A stretch of 37,771 nt of DNA from positions 1-37,771 of the forward strand of contig MBRE01000074.1 of NCBI GenBank assembly GCA_001698425.1, given 5' to 3'. Both the position numbers and the translations under genes were made by a program. The stretch is from Oscillatoriales cyanobacterium USR001. GTDB lineage: Bacteria; Cyanobacteriota; Cyanobacteriia; Cyanobacteriales; Microcoleaceae. The notes beneath the pieces were generated by a model, which was not told the DNA's origin, searched no databases, and worked only from the letters and a program-made list of their open reading frames with translations. Of the stretch, positions 25,300 to 32,470 are shown one piece after another. The first letter of the stretch is position 1; every line of letters begins with the position of its first letter.

Positions 25300-25317
25300 G
25301 TTACATTTCTTTACAAA
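25300..25317 (+). promoter_or_regulatory. HLR1-type RpaB site 3
   Basis: GTTACATT-TC-TTTACAAA, still a full consensus match, in the third unit, where the repeat ends. Confidence 0.66.
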
Positions 25318-25330
25318 TCTGCTTAATTTT

Positions 25331-25364
25331 AAAGAGGGGGACTTTAAATTGGTTCCCCCTTTTT
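25331..25364. terminator. Bidirectional rho-independent-type terminator
   Basis: AAAGAGGGGGA (25331-25341) pairs with TTCCCCCTTTTT (25354-25364 and neighbours) around a loop of about 12 bases. The stem has a G/C core and A/T ends. It lies 7 bp beyond the stop of the minus-strand gene ending at 25371, so it probably ends that transcript before the protease promoter region. Confidence 0.7.
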
Positions 25365-25370
25365 TAACGC

Positions 25371-25904
25371 TCAAGGTTCTAACATCCCAGTCGCAGCCAA
25401 CAACTCCAACAGAGAGTAAAGTTTTTCCTCACTAGCAGTAAATTCAGCCGTTACATCCTGGGAAACTCCCAACAGTTCGATCGCTACTTTGTCTTCTCGA
25501 CTCACTTGCAAAAACGTCATTTCCACCGGGTTCCGCAAAATCCAAGACCCGTCTGGATGTTCCAGCCACTGCGCGATCGCCTTCAGTCGATAGCTTTCCG
25601 CACGCGCTAAAATGCCTAAATCAATCAGCTTTTCTACTAACTTCGCCACTAAATCGCGATCGCACCTTGAAAACTCTGCACTCAACCGACTTTGCACTTC
25701 CCTCACCGTCAAAACACCCGTAAAGTGCCGCAAAGCATAGCCTTGAGCCTCAGTAAACCGAAATTCCCTATCCCCTTCTATGGCTTTTAGCAGAACTTCC
25801 TCAGAACCCCATACCCTCGCCAATTTCCATGCAGGCCTGATGTCTGGACAAATCCAATTGCCGCAATCTGACTCAGCATTAATTTTTTCAACACTCATTA
25901 ACAT
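25371..25904 (-). CDS. Hypothetical cyanobacterial protein with winged-helix-like segment
   Basis: 177 residues; a second ATG two codons later is an equal choice. A long purine run (AGGGAGAGGGAGAGA) precedes the start. The sequence has WICPDIRPAWKLARVW, FRFTEAQGYALRHFTG and LVAKLVEKLIDLGIL, which look like a winged helix of the kind found in PqqD-like or peptide-maturation proteins. It ends with HPDGSWILRNPVEMTFLQVS and LLELLAATGMLEP. From memory this resembles the N-terminal module of longer cyanobacterial membrane proteins of the M50/HlyD type, so it may be a stand-alone or truncated version. No membrane span or signal peptide is seen. The call is uncertain. Confidence 0.6.
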   Translation of the reverse strand: MLMSVEKINAESDCGNWICPDIRPAWKLARVWGSEEVLLKAIEGDREFRFTEAQGYALRHFTGVLTVREVQSRLSAEFSRCDRDLVAKLVEKLIDLGILARAESYRLKAIAQWLEHPDGSWILRNPVEMTFLQVSREDKVAIELLGVSQDVTAEFTASEEKLYSLLELLAATGMLEP

Positions 25905-25999
25905 TCTCTCCCTCTCCCTTATTAGCGTCTAACCTCCTATCTGTGGATCTCCTTAACTTTTATGCAAATAGCCCTGTTTGTTTACAAAACTTTACTTAG

Positions 26000-26048
26000 C
26001 TTGTTCGTAGTAAGCGCTTTAGCGCGCTTGGCGCTTACTACGAACAAG
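26000..26048. repeat. Palindromic intergenic element, copy E
   Basis: CTTGTTCGTAGTAAGCGC, centre TTTAGCGCGCTTG, then GCGCTTACTACGAACAAG. The arms are an 18-bp perfect inverted repeat, the best-preserved symmetry of the five copies. Confidence 0.9.
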
Positions 26049-26064
26049 TAGGCGATCGCACCCA

Positions 26065-26082
26065 AATGTAAAGATTTGTAAC
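26065..26082 (-). promoter_or_regulatory. HLR1-type RpaB site upstream of module 2
   Basis: On the minus strand it reads GTTACAAA-TC-TTTACATT, a full consensus match to HLR1, with the same TC spacer as the three protease sites. It lies about 92-109 bp upstream of the sigma-like start codon. Confidence 0.62.
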
Positions 26083-26173
26083 AATTTTCCACATTTCGCA
26101 TAAAAATTAGCCCAAATCCCTACATAGATACATAGAGGATTAGAAAACATCTACAGTCAACAGAGGAGATTGA

Positions 26174-26815
26174 ATGCCATTTGACCCAGAACAAAGCAGG
26201 TTACAAGATGAAGAACTAAAAAAGCTTGCCATAGAAGCTCAAAGGCATCCAGTCAAGAGCAAACAGAGGCAAATAGCTCTCACAAAGCTAATTAACAAAA
26301 TTAGGAAATCCGGTCGATTTGCCCGTCCCCGTCAAAGAGAATTTGGAGAGCGTTATGAAGAAATTTATGGAGAAGCAATTCAAAAACTCATGCTGTATAT
26401 TTGTGAGAACATTGACAAATATCAACCTGAGAGGGGTCCCGTAATAAGATGGGTAAACATTTACCTCATCAAGCGTTTTTTTAATCAGGCAATATCAGAA
26501 ATTATCGGCTCATCTGATATCAAACAAGAATCAATATTAGATGATAGCAATCTCAGACAACCTGAAAAAATACCGCTCCCGTCTGAAATGATCTTAGATT
26601 ACTTAGAAAATGACCCGGAACAGCTTTGCCAAAACCTACGTCACTCTAAGTATCCCCAACTTAATTTTCAAACCTTAGCAAGAGAGAGAATCCTGGGCAA
26701 AAAATGGAAAAATATTGCCGCAGAATTAGGGATACCTCTCTCAACGCTCAGTGACTTTTACCAGACAAGTCTTAAAGAACTGGCACCGCAAATCAGACTA
26801 TATTTGAATAACTGA
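26174..26815 (+). CDS. Sigma-70-like protein of module 2
   Basis: 213 residues. The region 2-like part is YEEIYGEAIQKLMLYICENI, then DKYQPERGPVIRWVNIYLIK, whose KY.PERG...RWV pattern is typical of sigma region 2. The region 4-like part is FQTLARERILGKKWKNIAAE, then LGIPLSTLSDFYQTSLKELA, a good helix-turn-helix. The match to sigma factors is clearer here than in the module 1 protein. The Cys/His cluster of that paralogue is replaced by RHSKYPQLNF. Start ATG follows AGAGGAG. The DUF1822 gene starts 14 bp after the stop, in the same operon. It likely directs RNA polymerase to a small regulon, which is inference. Confidence 0.78.
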   Translation: MPFDPEQSRLQDEELKKLAIEAQRHPVKSKQRQIALTKLINKIRKSGRFARPRQREFGERYEEIYGEAIQKLMLYICENIDKYQPERGPVIRWVNIYLIKRFFNQAISEIIGSSDIKQESILDDSNLRQPEKIPLPSEMILDYLENDPEQLCQNLRHSKYPQLNFQTLARERILGKKWKNIAAELGIPLSTLSDFYQTSLKELAPQIRLYLNN

Positions 26816-26829
26816 ACGAGGCATAAATC

Positions 26830-27810
26830 ATGTTAGAAAACAATTACACCACAGAAAAATTGACTTTCCCTGTGACAATCACTTCCAAATTTCAAAAACA
26901 AGCAGAAAAATTCCGCCGCCAACAATCCCATCCCGCCAAAGGCGAACAAGTTTATCGCAATACCTTAGCAGTTTTAGCCGTTGACTTTTACTGTCAGTGT
27001 ATGGGAATTGAGACGGATTTAACAGCTAGTGATAGCTGGAATCCAGTGATGCAAACTCTCACAGATGCCGCAGACTTAACTATTAAAGGTTTCGGTAAAT
27101 TAGAGTGTAGACCAGTGCTGTCTGGTACAAATATTGTCGAAGTTCCCGTCGAAGTGATGAGAGATAGAATAGGTTACATTGCTGTACAATTTTCTGAATC
27201 AATGCAAGACGCTGAATTAATTGGATTTGTTGAAGAAGTAACAACAGAAGATATACCTTTAGAACAATGGAAATCTCTTGAATATTTCCTAGAATTTATC
27301 AGCGAACCTGAAGTCGTCAAAGTCGATTTGCGTAAATGGCTAGAGGGGATTGTGGATGCTGGTTGGGATATGGTAGAAAAAATAGAATCCCTATTATCAC
27401 CATCGGAACCGCAACTAAGTTTTAACTTTAGAAGTGTGGCGACTCCTAAATATAGGAAAGTGGAAAATTCAGCAATAGGAGCTAAATTACTTCAGTTAGA
27501 AAAAGCGGGGGAACAAATGGCAATATTTGTTGGTGCTACGGCTTCAGAAACAGAATTTGACATTCTCTCTTCAGCAGATTCGGAACCAGAAATAGACATT
27601 TTTGTAGAGCTTTATGCCGTTAAGCCACAAATTTACTTGCCACAGGATTTACAACTAATTGTACTCGACGACCAAGGAAAATTGATGCTCCAAACCGTAG
27701 CCAACAGCAGCAAAAATATCCGATTAGAGTTTAGTGGCTATCCAGGGGAGGAATTTAGTGTTAAATTAGCATTGGGTGATTTTAGTATCATGCAAGGGTT
27801 TCAACTTTGA
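26830..27810 (+). CDS. DUF1822 family protein of module 2
   Basis: 326 residues, soluble. It shares the family core with the module 1 protein: VYRNTLAVLAVDFYCQCMGI, ASDSW, FGKLECRPVLSG, then RDRIGYIAVQFSES, the tryptophan linker (LRKWLEGIVDAGWDMVE) and the C-terminal beta domain (VELYAVKPQIYLPQDLQL, FSVKLALGD). It is 26 residues longer, mainly in the linker before the C-terminal domain. GAGG lies about 10 bp before the ATG. It sits between the sigma-like and CHAT genes, as in module 1. Function is unknown; an anti-sigma or protease-substrate role is possible by context. Confidence 0.8.
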   Translation: MLENNYTTEKLTFPVTITSKFQKQAEKFRRQQSHPAKGEQVYRNTLAVLAVDFYCQCMGIETDLTASDSWNPVMQTLTDAADLTIKGFGKLECRPVLSGTNIVEVPVEVMRDRIGYIAVQFSESMQDAELIGFVEEVTTEDIPLEQWKSLEYFLEFISEPEVVKVDLRKWLEGIVDAGWDMVEKIESLLSPSEPQLSFNFRSVATPKYRKVENSAIGAKLLQLEKAGEQMAIFVGATASETEFDILSSADSEPEIDIFVELYAVKPQIYLPQDLQLIVLDDQGKLMLQTVANSSKNIRLEFSGYPGEEFSVKLALGDFSIMQGFQL

Positions 27811-27878
27811 AGACTAAAGCAAGGTTAGCCCAAGGTGAGCGATCGAACTAAACTTTTCTCAACACAGAGAGGTGAATT

Positions 27879-29762
27879 ATGACTAAAGTAGTTTTCCTTA
27901 AGCCTGACGGCAATATGGAAACCGGGTTTCGAGTCTCCGTAGAAATTCTTAATGAAGGAGGACGAGAAAGAGAAATCAGGGGCAATTTGCCCCCAAATCC
28001 AGAACTAGCAGATGCGATGAATAAGCATTGGGAAAAATACCGTGATTTGGATATCCCTAAACGAATTAAGCCCAAATCAATTAAGCATAATTCATCTCCT
28101 ATTGACGAGATTAAATCCGTTTACAAATCTGGAGAAAATCTCAAACTTCTCACCAATCAATGGCTAAAATCTGAGGGATTTCGTGACATTGATATCGGAT
28201 TGCGAGAAGAATTAAAACCTTCAGAAAAAGTGCGAGTATTAATTCAAACTGAAGATGATTATTTGCGAAAGCTTCCCTGGCATTCCTGGGATTTTGTGCA
28301 ACGCTATCATTTAGCAGAAGTTGCCATTAGCCCAGTTGAATATAAAAAGCCAAAGCCAAAACCATCACCAACAATAGTTGCCAAACCTCAAGTCAGAATT
28401 TTAGCAATTCTTGGTTGTAGCACTAACATTGATGTTGAGAAAGACAAAGAGTTATTAGAAAAATTGCCCAATGCAAAAGTAGTTTTTCTCGATCAACCAA
28501 AACGTCATCAAATTAATGATAAATTGTGGGAACAATCTTGGGATATTATCTTTTTTGCAGGGCACGGCGAAACTGAGAAAGATGATAAAGATGTAGAACC
28601 TAAAGATGTAGAACGTAAAGATGTGGGACGAATTCATATCAACAAAACAGACAGTTTAACTCTGGCTGAAGTTTGGTATGGCTTGAAAAAAGCTGTAGAA
28701 AATGGTTTGCAGTTAGCCATTTTTAACTCTTGTGATGGATTAGGATTAGCCCGATGTTTAGATGATTTAGAAATTCCCCAAATGATTGTTATGCGGGAAA
28801 TGGTTCCCGATTTTGTTGCTCAACAATTCTTGAAGGATTTTCTCAATAATTTTGCTGGTGGCACTTCTTTATATCAAGCTTTTCGGGATGCACGGGAGAA
28901 ATTACAAGGCTTAGAAACTAACTTTCCTTGTGCTAGTTGGTTGCCAATAATTTGTCAGAATCCTGCTGTGGAGCCGCCAATTTGGGCTAATTTACGAGGG
29001 ACGGATAATTTACCTATACAGGAGATTTTCTCGGAGCCACCTGTTGAAAATCATCCAATTCCACTGAATGGAATTTCTCAGTTATTCCGAAGAATAACTA
29101 AAGGCAATTATAAATTAAAGTTGGCGGCTTTGTTGCTGCTAACTTGTGGAGTTGTGGGGTGGCAATATGCCTCGCCGAAATTAGCTGTAGCTGCGAATAA
29201 TATTGGGTTCGATCGCTTTCAAAAAGGTGATTTAGTTAATGCTCGACAGTTTTTAGGGTTAGCATCTATACTGAATCCTTACAATCGAGTTATACCTTAT
29301 ACTTTAGGGTGGATTTGTCAGGATCTAAATGATATTAACTGTGCGCGGAAAAATTATGAGCATTCCGTAGAATTAGGTTTTCCTAATGCTTACACCCAAT
29401 TAGCTCGTTTGTATATAGTTCATTACAAAAACTATGGTACTGCGGTTAATTTGCTTTTGCAAGGTTTACCATTAGTAAAAGTAGGAGATGATACAACGAT
29501 GTATTCTTTCCAGAAAAATTTAGGTTGGGCGCGGCTGGAACAAGGGCGGTATGGAGAGGCTTTGGAAAGGCTAGAAACGGCAATTAAACTTGATAGCAAG
29601 AGGGCTCCTGCTTATTGTTTGAAAGCGCAGGTTTTAGAAGGTATGAAAGATCCAAAAGCAGCGTTAAAAGAATGGCAAAGTTGTTTGAAATATGCTGATT
29701 CACAGGATGCTGATGAGGATCGTTGGATTGGGATGGGAAAGGAAAGGTTGAATTCAAAATGA
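27879..29762 (+). CDS. Membrane-anchored CHAT protease with TPR-like C-terminus (module 2)
   Basis: 627 residues. The N-terminal and CHAT regions (to about 365) parallel the module 1 protein: LRKLPWHSWDFVQRY, then H229 in IIFFAGHGE and C285 in AIFNSCDGLG. Right after the histidine a short repeat KDVEPKDVERKDVG (from a 15-bp tandem repeat) enlarges the loop. A membrane span lies at about 413-430 (LAALLLLTCGVVGWQYA), preceded by RRITKGNYKLK, so the CHAT part should face the cytoplasm. The C-terminal 190 residues are TPR-like helices (FQKGDLVNARQFLGLASIL, GRYGEALERLETAIKLDSKR), probably outside the membrane. AGAGAGGTG precedes the ATG. It is convergent with ftsI. Confidence 0.85.
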   Translation: MTKVVFLKPDGNMETGFRVSVEILNEGGREREIRGNLPPNPELADAMNKHWEKYRDLDIPKRIKPKSIKHNSSPIDEIKSVYKSGENLKLLTNQWLKSEGFRDIDIGLREELKPSEKVRVLIQTEDDYLRKLPWHSWDFVQRYHLAEVAISPVEYKKPKPKPSPTIVAKPQVRILAILGCSTNIDVEKDKELLEKLPNAKVVFLDQPKRHQINDKLWEQSWDIIFFAGHGETEKDDKDVEPKDVERKDVGRIHINKTDSLTLAEVWYGLKKAVENGLQLAIFNSCDGLGLARCLDDLEIPQMIVMREMVPDFVAQQFLKDFLNNFAGGTSLYQAFRDAREKLQGLETNFPCASWLPIICQNPAVEPPIWANLRGTDNLPIQEIFSEPPVENHPIPLNGISQLFRRITKGNYKLKLAALLLLTCGVVGWQYASPKLAVAANNIGFDRFQKGDLVNARQFLGLASILNPYNRVIPYTLGWICQDLNDINCARKNYEHSVELGFPNAYTQLARLYIVHYKNYGTAVNLLLQGLPLVKVGDDTTMYSFQKNLGWARLEQGRYGEALERLETAIKLDSKRAPAYCLKAQVLEGMKDPKAALKEWQSCLKYADSQDADEDRWIGMGKERLNSK

Positions 29763-29810
29763 TGTTAAAATAGGACTTAAGGTTAACGGTTAACAGATAA
29801 TTTATGGCTC

Positions 29811-29862
29811 TTACTCAAACAGGAATTACGCAAGCACGCTTGCGTAATTCCTGTCAGAGTAA
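29811..29862. terminator. Long perfect hairpin between convergent CHAT and ftsI genes
   Basis: ACAGGAATTACGCAAGC (29819-29835) pairs perfectly with GCTTGCGTAATTCCTGT (29838-29854), leaving a two-base centre. Outer TTACTC and GAGTAA extend the stem. There is no long T-tract. A 17-bp perfect stem between two converging genes could act as a bidirectional terminator, or it may be a small mobile palindrome. Confidence 0.55.
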
Positions 29863-29931
29863 TACCATTTCTAAAAAAGTTTTCAAGGGAAGAAATGAAT
29901 AAAATCAAGAGTTTCAGGAACTCAGAATGTC

Positions 29932-31872
29932 CTAACCACCTTGGCGGTTGCTATATTCCTGACTTTTTAACTTTTCCCCAGGAGGGATTTTCTCAAGAGA
30001 AATTAACGCTTCCATCACCGATTTAACTACAGGTGCAGCCACTACGCCGCCGGTTCCTCCTTGGGGTTCATCAATCACCGCAAACACGACATAACGGGGA
30101 GATTCCACAGGTAAAATACCGACAAAACTAGCAACATTTGCTGATTCTGCATAGCCACCTTTAGAGTTAGCTTTTTGAGCAGTTCCGGTTTTTCCAGCAA
30201 TCCGATAACCGGGAATTTGCGCCTCTTTTCCCGTGCCATCCTGCACTACTTTTTCCATCATTTCTAATACCAATTTAGTTTTTTCTGGTGAAAATATTTG
30301 CTTCGGAATAGGCCTTTGAAGTTCCCAGAAAGGTTGTCCGTCTCGACTAAAAAGCCCTCTTACCACATGAGGAGTAACTTTTTTGCCATCATTAGCTAAA
30401 ATGCCACAAAGTTGTACCAGTTGCAGTGCGGTTAGAGAAAAACCTTGACCGAAAGCTGTAGTTGCAGCTTCCACCCGCGAGCCAACAAATTGTTCTTTAC
30501 TCTTTAATTGGCTGGGTACTTCAAAAGGCAAATCGGAGTTGGTAGTTTGCCCTAATCCTAAACTTTCTAGGGCGTTGTAGTAAGCAGTAGGTTTGACTTT
30601 TTCCATGATATGTACCATGCCGACATTACTAGAATGTTGCAGGATTTCGGTGACAGTAACAGCACCGCGTGGACCGGCTTGTTTGTAGTCGTAATTAGCG
30701 ATTGGCCAACCGCTTACAAAAATCTGACCTTCATCGTTAAAAATGGTATTAGGTGTGATGACACCGGCTTCGAGCGCGATCGCAATATTAATCACTTTAA
30801 ACGTCGAACCTGGTTCATAAACATCCGTCAATACCCAATTCTTAAACCTTTCCAGATTGAAGTTATAATACTGGTTTGGGTCGTAGGAAGGTTCGGAAAC
30901 TAATGATAGTAATTCTCCATTTTGTGCATCCATCACAATTACAGCGCCGCGTTTTCCATGAAATTTCTTCATTTGTTCCTTGAGGCTCGATCGCGCTACT
31001 CGTTGCAAGCGACTATCGATCGTAATTTGTAATTGTAAATCGTCAAATTTAACAAACCCTGCCGCTATTTGATCGGGAATCCAACCGCCATTACTCGATC
31101 GCTGATAACGGATAGAAGGCATAGTACGTTCTAGTAGATTTTGCTGGCTGTATTCTACCCCTGCTTGACCAATGCGATCGCTATCAACATAACCTACAAC
31201 ATCCGCTACTAAATCTTGTTGTGGGTAAAACCGCTGTTGTTGCTGAATTAATTCTAAACCATCAACTAACTTTTTATCGATCGCCAAATTAGCAATGCGA
31301 TCGCGCCTTTCCTCCGTTAATCCCTCAACAACTTTAATCCCACTTATGGCACTATTAAACTTTTCTAACAACACTCCCTCAGTAATTTCGGGTCCGCTAC
31401 CTCTGCCGGCCAAAAGTGGTGCAAGATGGGCAGCGATCGTACCTTTAGTTTCTTGAAATAAACGCGGATGAGCCCAGAGCGTGTACACTGGGCGGTCAAT
31501 AGCTAAAATATCGCCATTTCGATCGACAATTGGTCGTCTAGGAACAAAAGGAAGCGATCGCAAAATTTGTTGCTGGCCAGCCAATTTTTTCAGCTTCGGC
31601 CCTTCCCTAATTTGCAAATTAAACAAATTTGCCCCCAACCCCAACCCAAAAACAACCAGAAATCCCCAAACAATATAAGGCCGATATTTATCCAGTTTTT
31701 GACCATTTTCCATCGGAGGTTGTTGACCAAATTCACCACCAATTGCATTCCCGCGATCGGACATCTCTCTCATCGGTAAATGAGAAATAGATCCCTTAGT
31801 TAATTGACTCACTCTATTGCGAGATGACACATTAAGCGATCGACGGCGTTTAAAACGAGAGTCATAACTCAT
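29932..31872 (-). CDS. ftsI: Peptidoglycan transpeptidase, FtsI / PBP2-type
   Basis: 646 residues. After a basic cytoplasmic tail, a membrane span lies at 66-86 (YIVWGFLVVFGLGLGANLF). The N-terminal dimerisation region starts with RRPIVDRNGDILA, the class B PBP signature. The transpeptidase domain has the nucleophile S356 in STFK (356-359), SSN at 414-416 and KTG at 561-563. The enzyme cross-links septal peptidoglycan during cell division, acting in the periplasm. No N-terminal glycosyltransferase domain is present, which fits class B. The N-terminal tail of about 60 residues is longer than in many bacteria. The upstream gene, 31 bp away on the same strand, encodes an FtsL-like protein, as in dcw-type arrangements. 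Confidence 0.92.
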   Translation of the reverse strand: MSYDSRFKRRRSLNVSSRNRVSQLTKGSISHLPMREMSDRGNAIGGEFGQQPPMENGQKLDKYRPYIVWGFLVVFGLGLGANLFNLQIREGPKLKKLAGQQQILRSLPFVPRRPIVDRNGDILAIDRPVYTLWAHPRLFQETKGTIAAHLAPLLAGRGSGPEITEGVLLEKFNSAISGIKVVEGLTEERRDRIANLAIDKKLVDGLELIQQQQRFYPQQDLVADVVGYVDSDRIGQAGVEYSQQNLLERTMPSIRYQRSSNGGWIPDQIAAGFVKFDDLQLQITIDSRLQRVARSSLKEQMKKFHGKRGAVIVMDAQNGELLSLVSEPSYDPNQYYNFNLERFKNWVLTDVYEPGSTFKVINIAIALEAGVITPNTIFNDEGQIFVSGWPIANYDYKQAGPRGAVTVTEILQHSSNVGMVHIMEKVKPTAYYNALESLGLGQTTNSDLPFEVPSQLKSKEQFVGSRVEAATTAFGQGFSLTALQLVQLCGILANDGKKVTPHVVRGLFSRDGQPFWELQRPIPKQIFSPEKTKLVLEMMEKVVQDGTGKEAQIPGYRIAGKTGTAQKANSKGGYAESANVASFVGILPVESPRYVVFAVIDEPQGGTGGVVAAPVVKSVMEALISLEKIPPGEKLKSQEYSNRQGG

Positions 31873-31903
31873 AATCCATTTTCAGTTTCCAGTTATCAAT
31901 CAA

Positions 31904-32470
31904 TTAATATCCCAAAGGTATTTCAGTCATAGAATTCTTAGCAGATTGCGAATTTCCCCTACCTTTTATTGCCGAGGACGGTGCGGGGCGTTCAGGCGCA
32001 GGCACTAAAAAAATCGTATCCCCTGACTGTTGCGGCATCAAACCCGTTGCTGGATCGTTAGCAGTATTAGCAATTTGATTTTTTAAGACAACACTAGCAG
32101 AATTTAACTGCTGTTCATTGCGCCGTAGCAATTCTAACTTTTGGTACTGTTCGCTCCAACGTTGTTGATCGTAAACTGTCGAGCCATAAATCGCCAGCGC
32201 ACAACCCAAAAGCAAAAAAGTTAACACCGAAGAAACACGCTGTATGCTTAGAAGCGATCGCAGCCAAAGCGGTTTTAACTGACGATTCGGTAGAACTTTC
32301 ACCGCCGCCACCTTAGCGGCAACTGCACCCCCACCATTAACAGCTTGAGGAAACCTGCTAACTCGTCGCTCTCGGCTAATAGGAGTCACCTTACTGGTAT
32401 TTGAGGAAACAGCACCCATCCGGGAAGAGCGACTTTGACGAGCATCTGGGGATCTAATAGCAATGGTCAT
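31904..32470 (-). CDS. FtsL-like bitopic membrane protein
   Basis: 188 residues from ATG 32470, with GGTG about 8 bp upstream; a GTG three codons earlier is possible. The N-terminal 75 residues are basic and disordered. A single span lies at about 82-98 (VLTFLLLGCALAIYGSTVY), followed by a coiled-coil-like helix (WSEQYQKLELLRRNEQQLNS). The end is proline-rich. This is the topology of FtsL/FtsB, which recruit FtsI to the division site through a periplasmic coiled coil, and ftsI is the next gene. Primary sequence of FtsL is poorly conserved, so the assignment rests on topology and position. The long basic tail is unlike E. coli FtsL. Confidence 0.7.
   Translation of the reverse strand: MTIAIRSPDARQSRSSRMGAVSSNTSKVTPISRERRVSRFPQAVNGGGAVAAKVAAVKVLPNRQLKPLWLRSLLSIQRVSSVLTFLLLGCALAIYGSTVYDQQRWSEQYQKLELLRRNEQQLNSASVVLKNQIANTANDPATGLMPQQSGDTIFLVPAPERPAPSSAIKGRGNSQSAKNSMTEIPLGY

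Larger units (their letters stand above)
25040..25317. repeat. Three 96-bp tandem direct repeats upstream of the secreted protease
   Basis: Units start at 25040, 25136 and 25232 with a period of exactly 96 bp; the third is cut after about 86 bp. Each has a HIP1 octamer near its start, then TCTTTATCTGC, CCCCTCCCG, GAATTGGGAATTTG and an HLR1 motif. Differences between units are few, so the duplication looks recent. Because 96 is a multiple of three, all three plus-strand frames happen to stay open, which is not evidence of coding. Confidence 0.95.
25905..26173. promoter_or_regulatory. Divergent upstream region of module 2
   Basis: 269 bp. It holds an imperfect HLR1-like site TTTACAAA-AC-TTTACTTA at 25981-25998 (one mismatch), palindromic element copy E, a HIP1 site and a perfect HLR1 site. 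It serves the minus-strand gene ending at 25371 and the plus-strand module 2 operon. AGAGGAG lies about 5 bp before the module 2 sigma-like start. Confidence 0.55.

Noticed and set aside
25002..25435. Three overlapping plus-strand reading frames of 78-121 codons
   Set aside because: They stay open because the 96-bp tandem repeat is a multiple of three. The translations lack any domain pattern and the region is a promoter area with HLR1 sites.
9086..29762. Type III-E CRISPR (gRAMP/Craspase) locus
   Set aside because: CHAT and sigma-like genes recall it, but there is no repeat-spacer array, no Cas7-fusion effector and no recognisable Csx30/Csx31.
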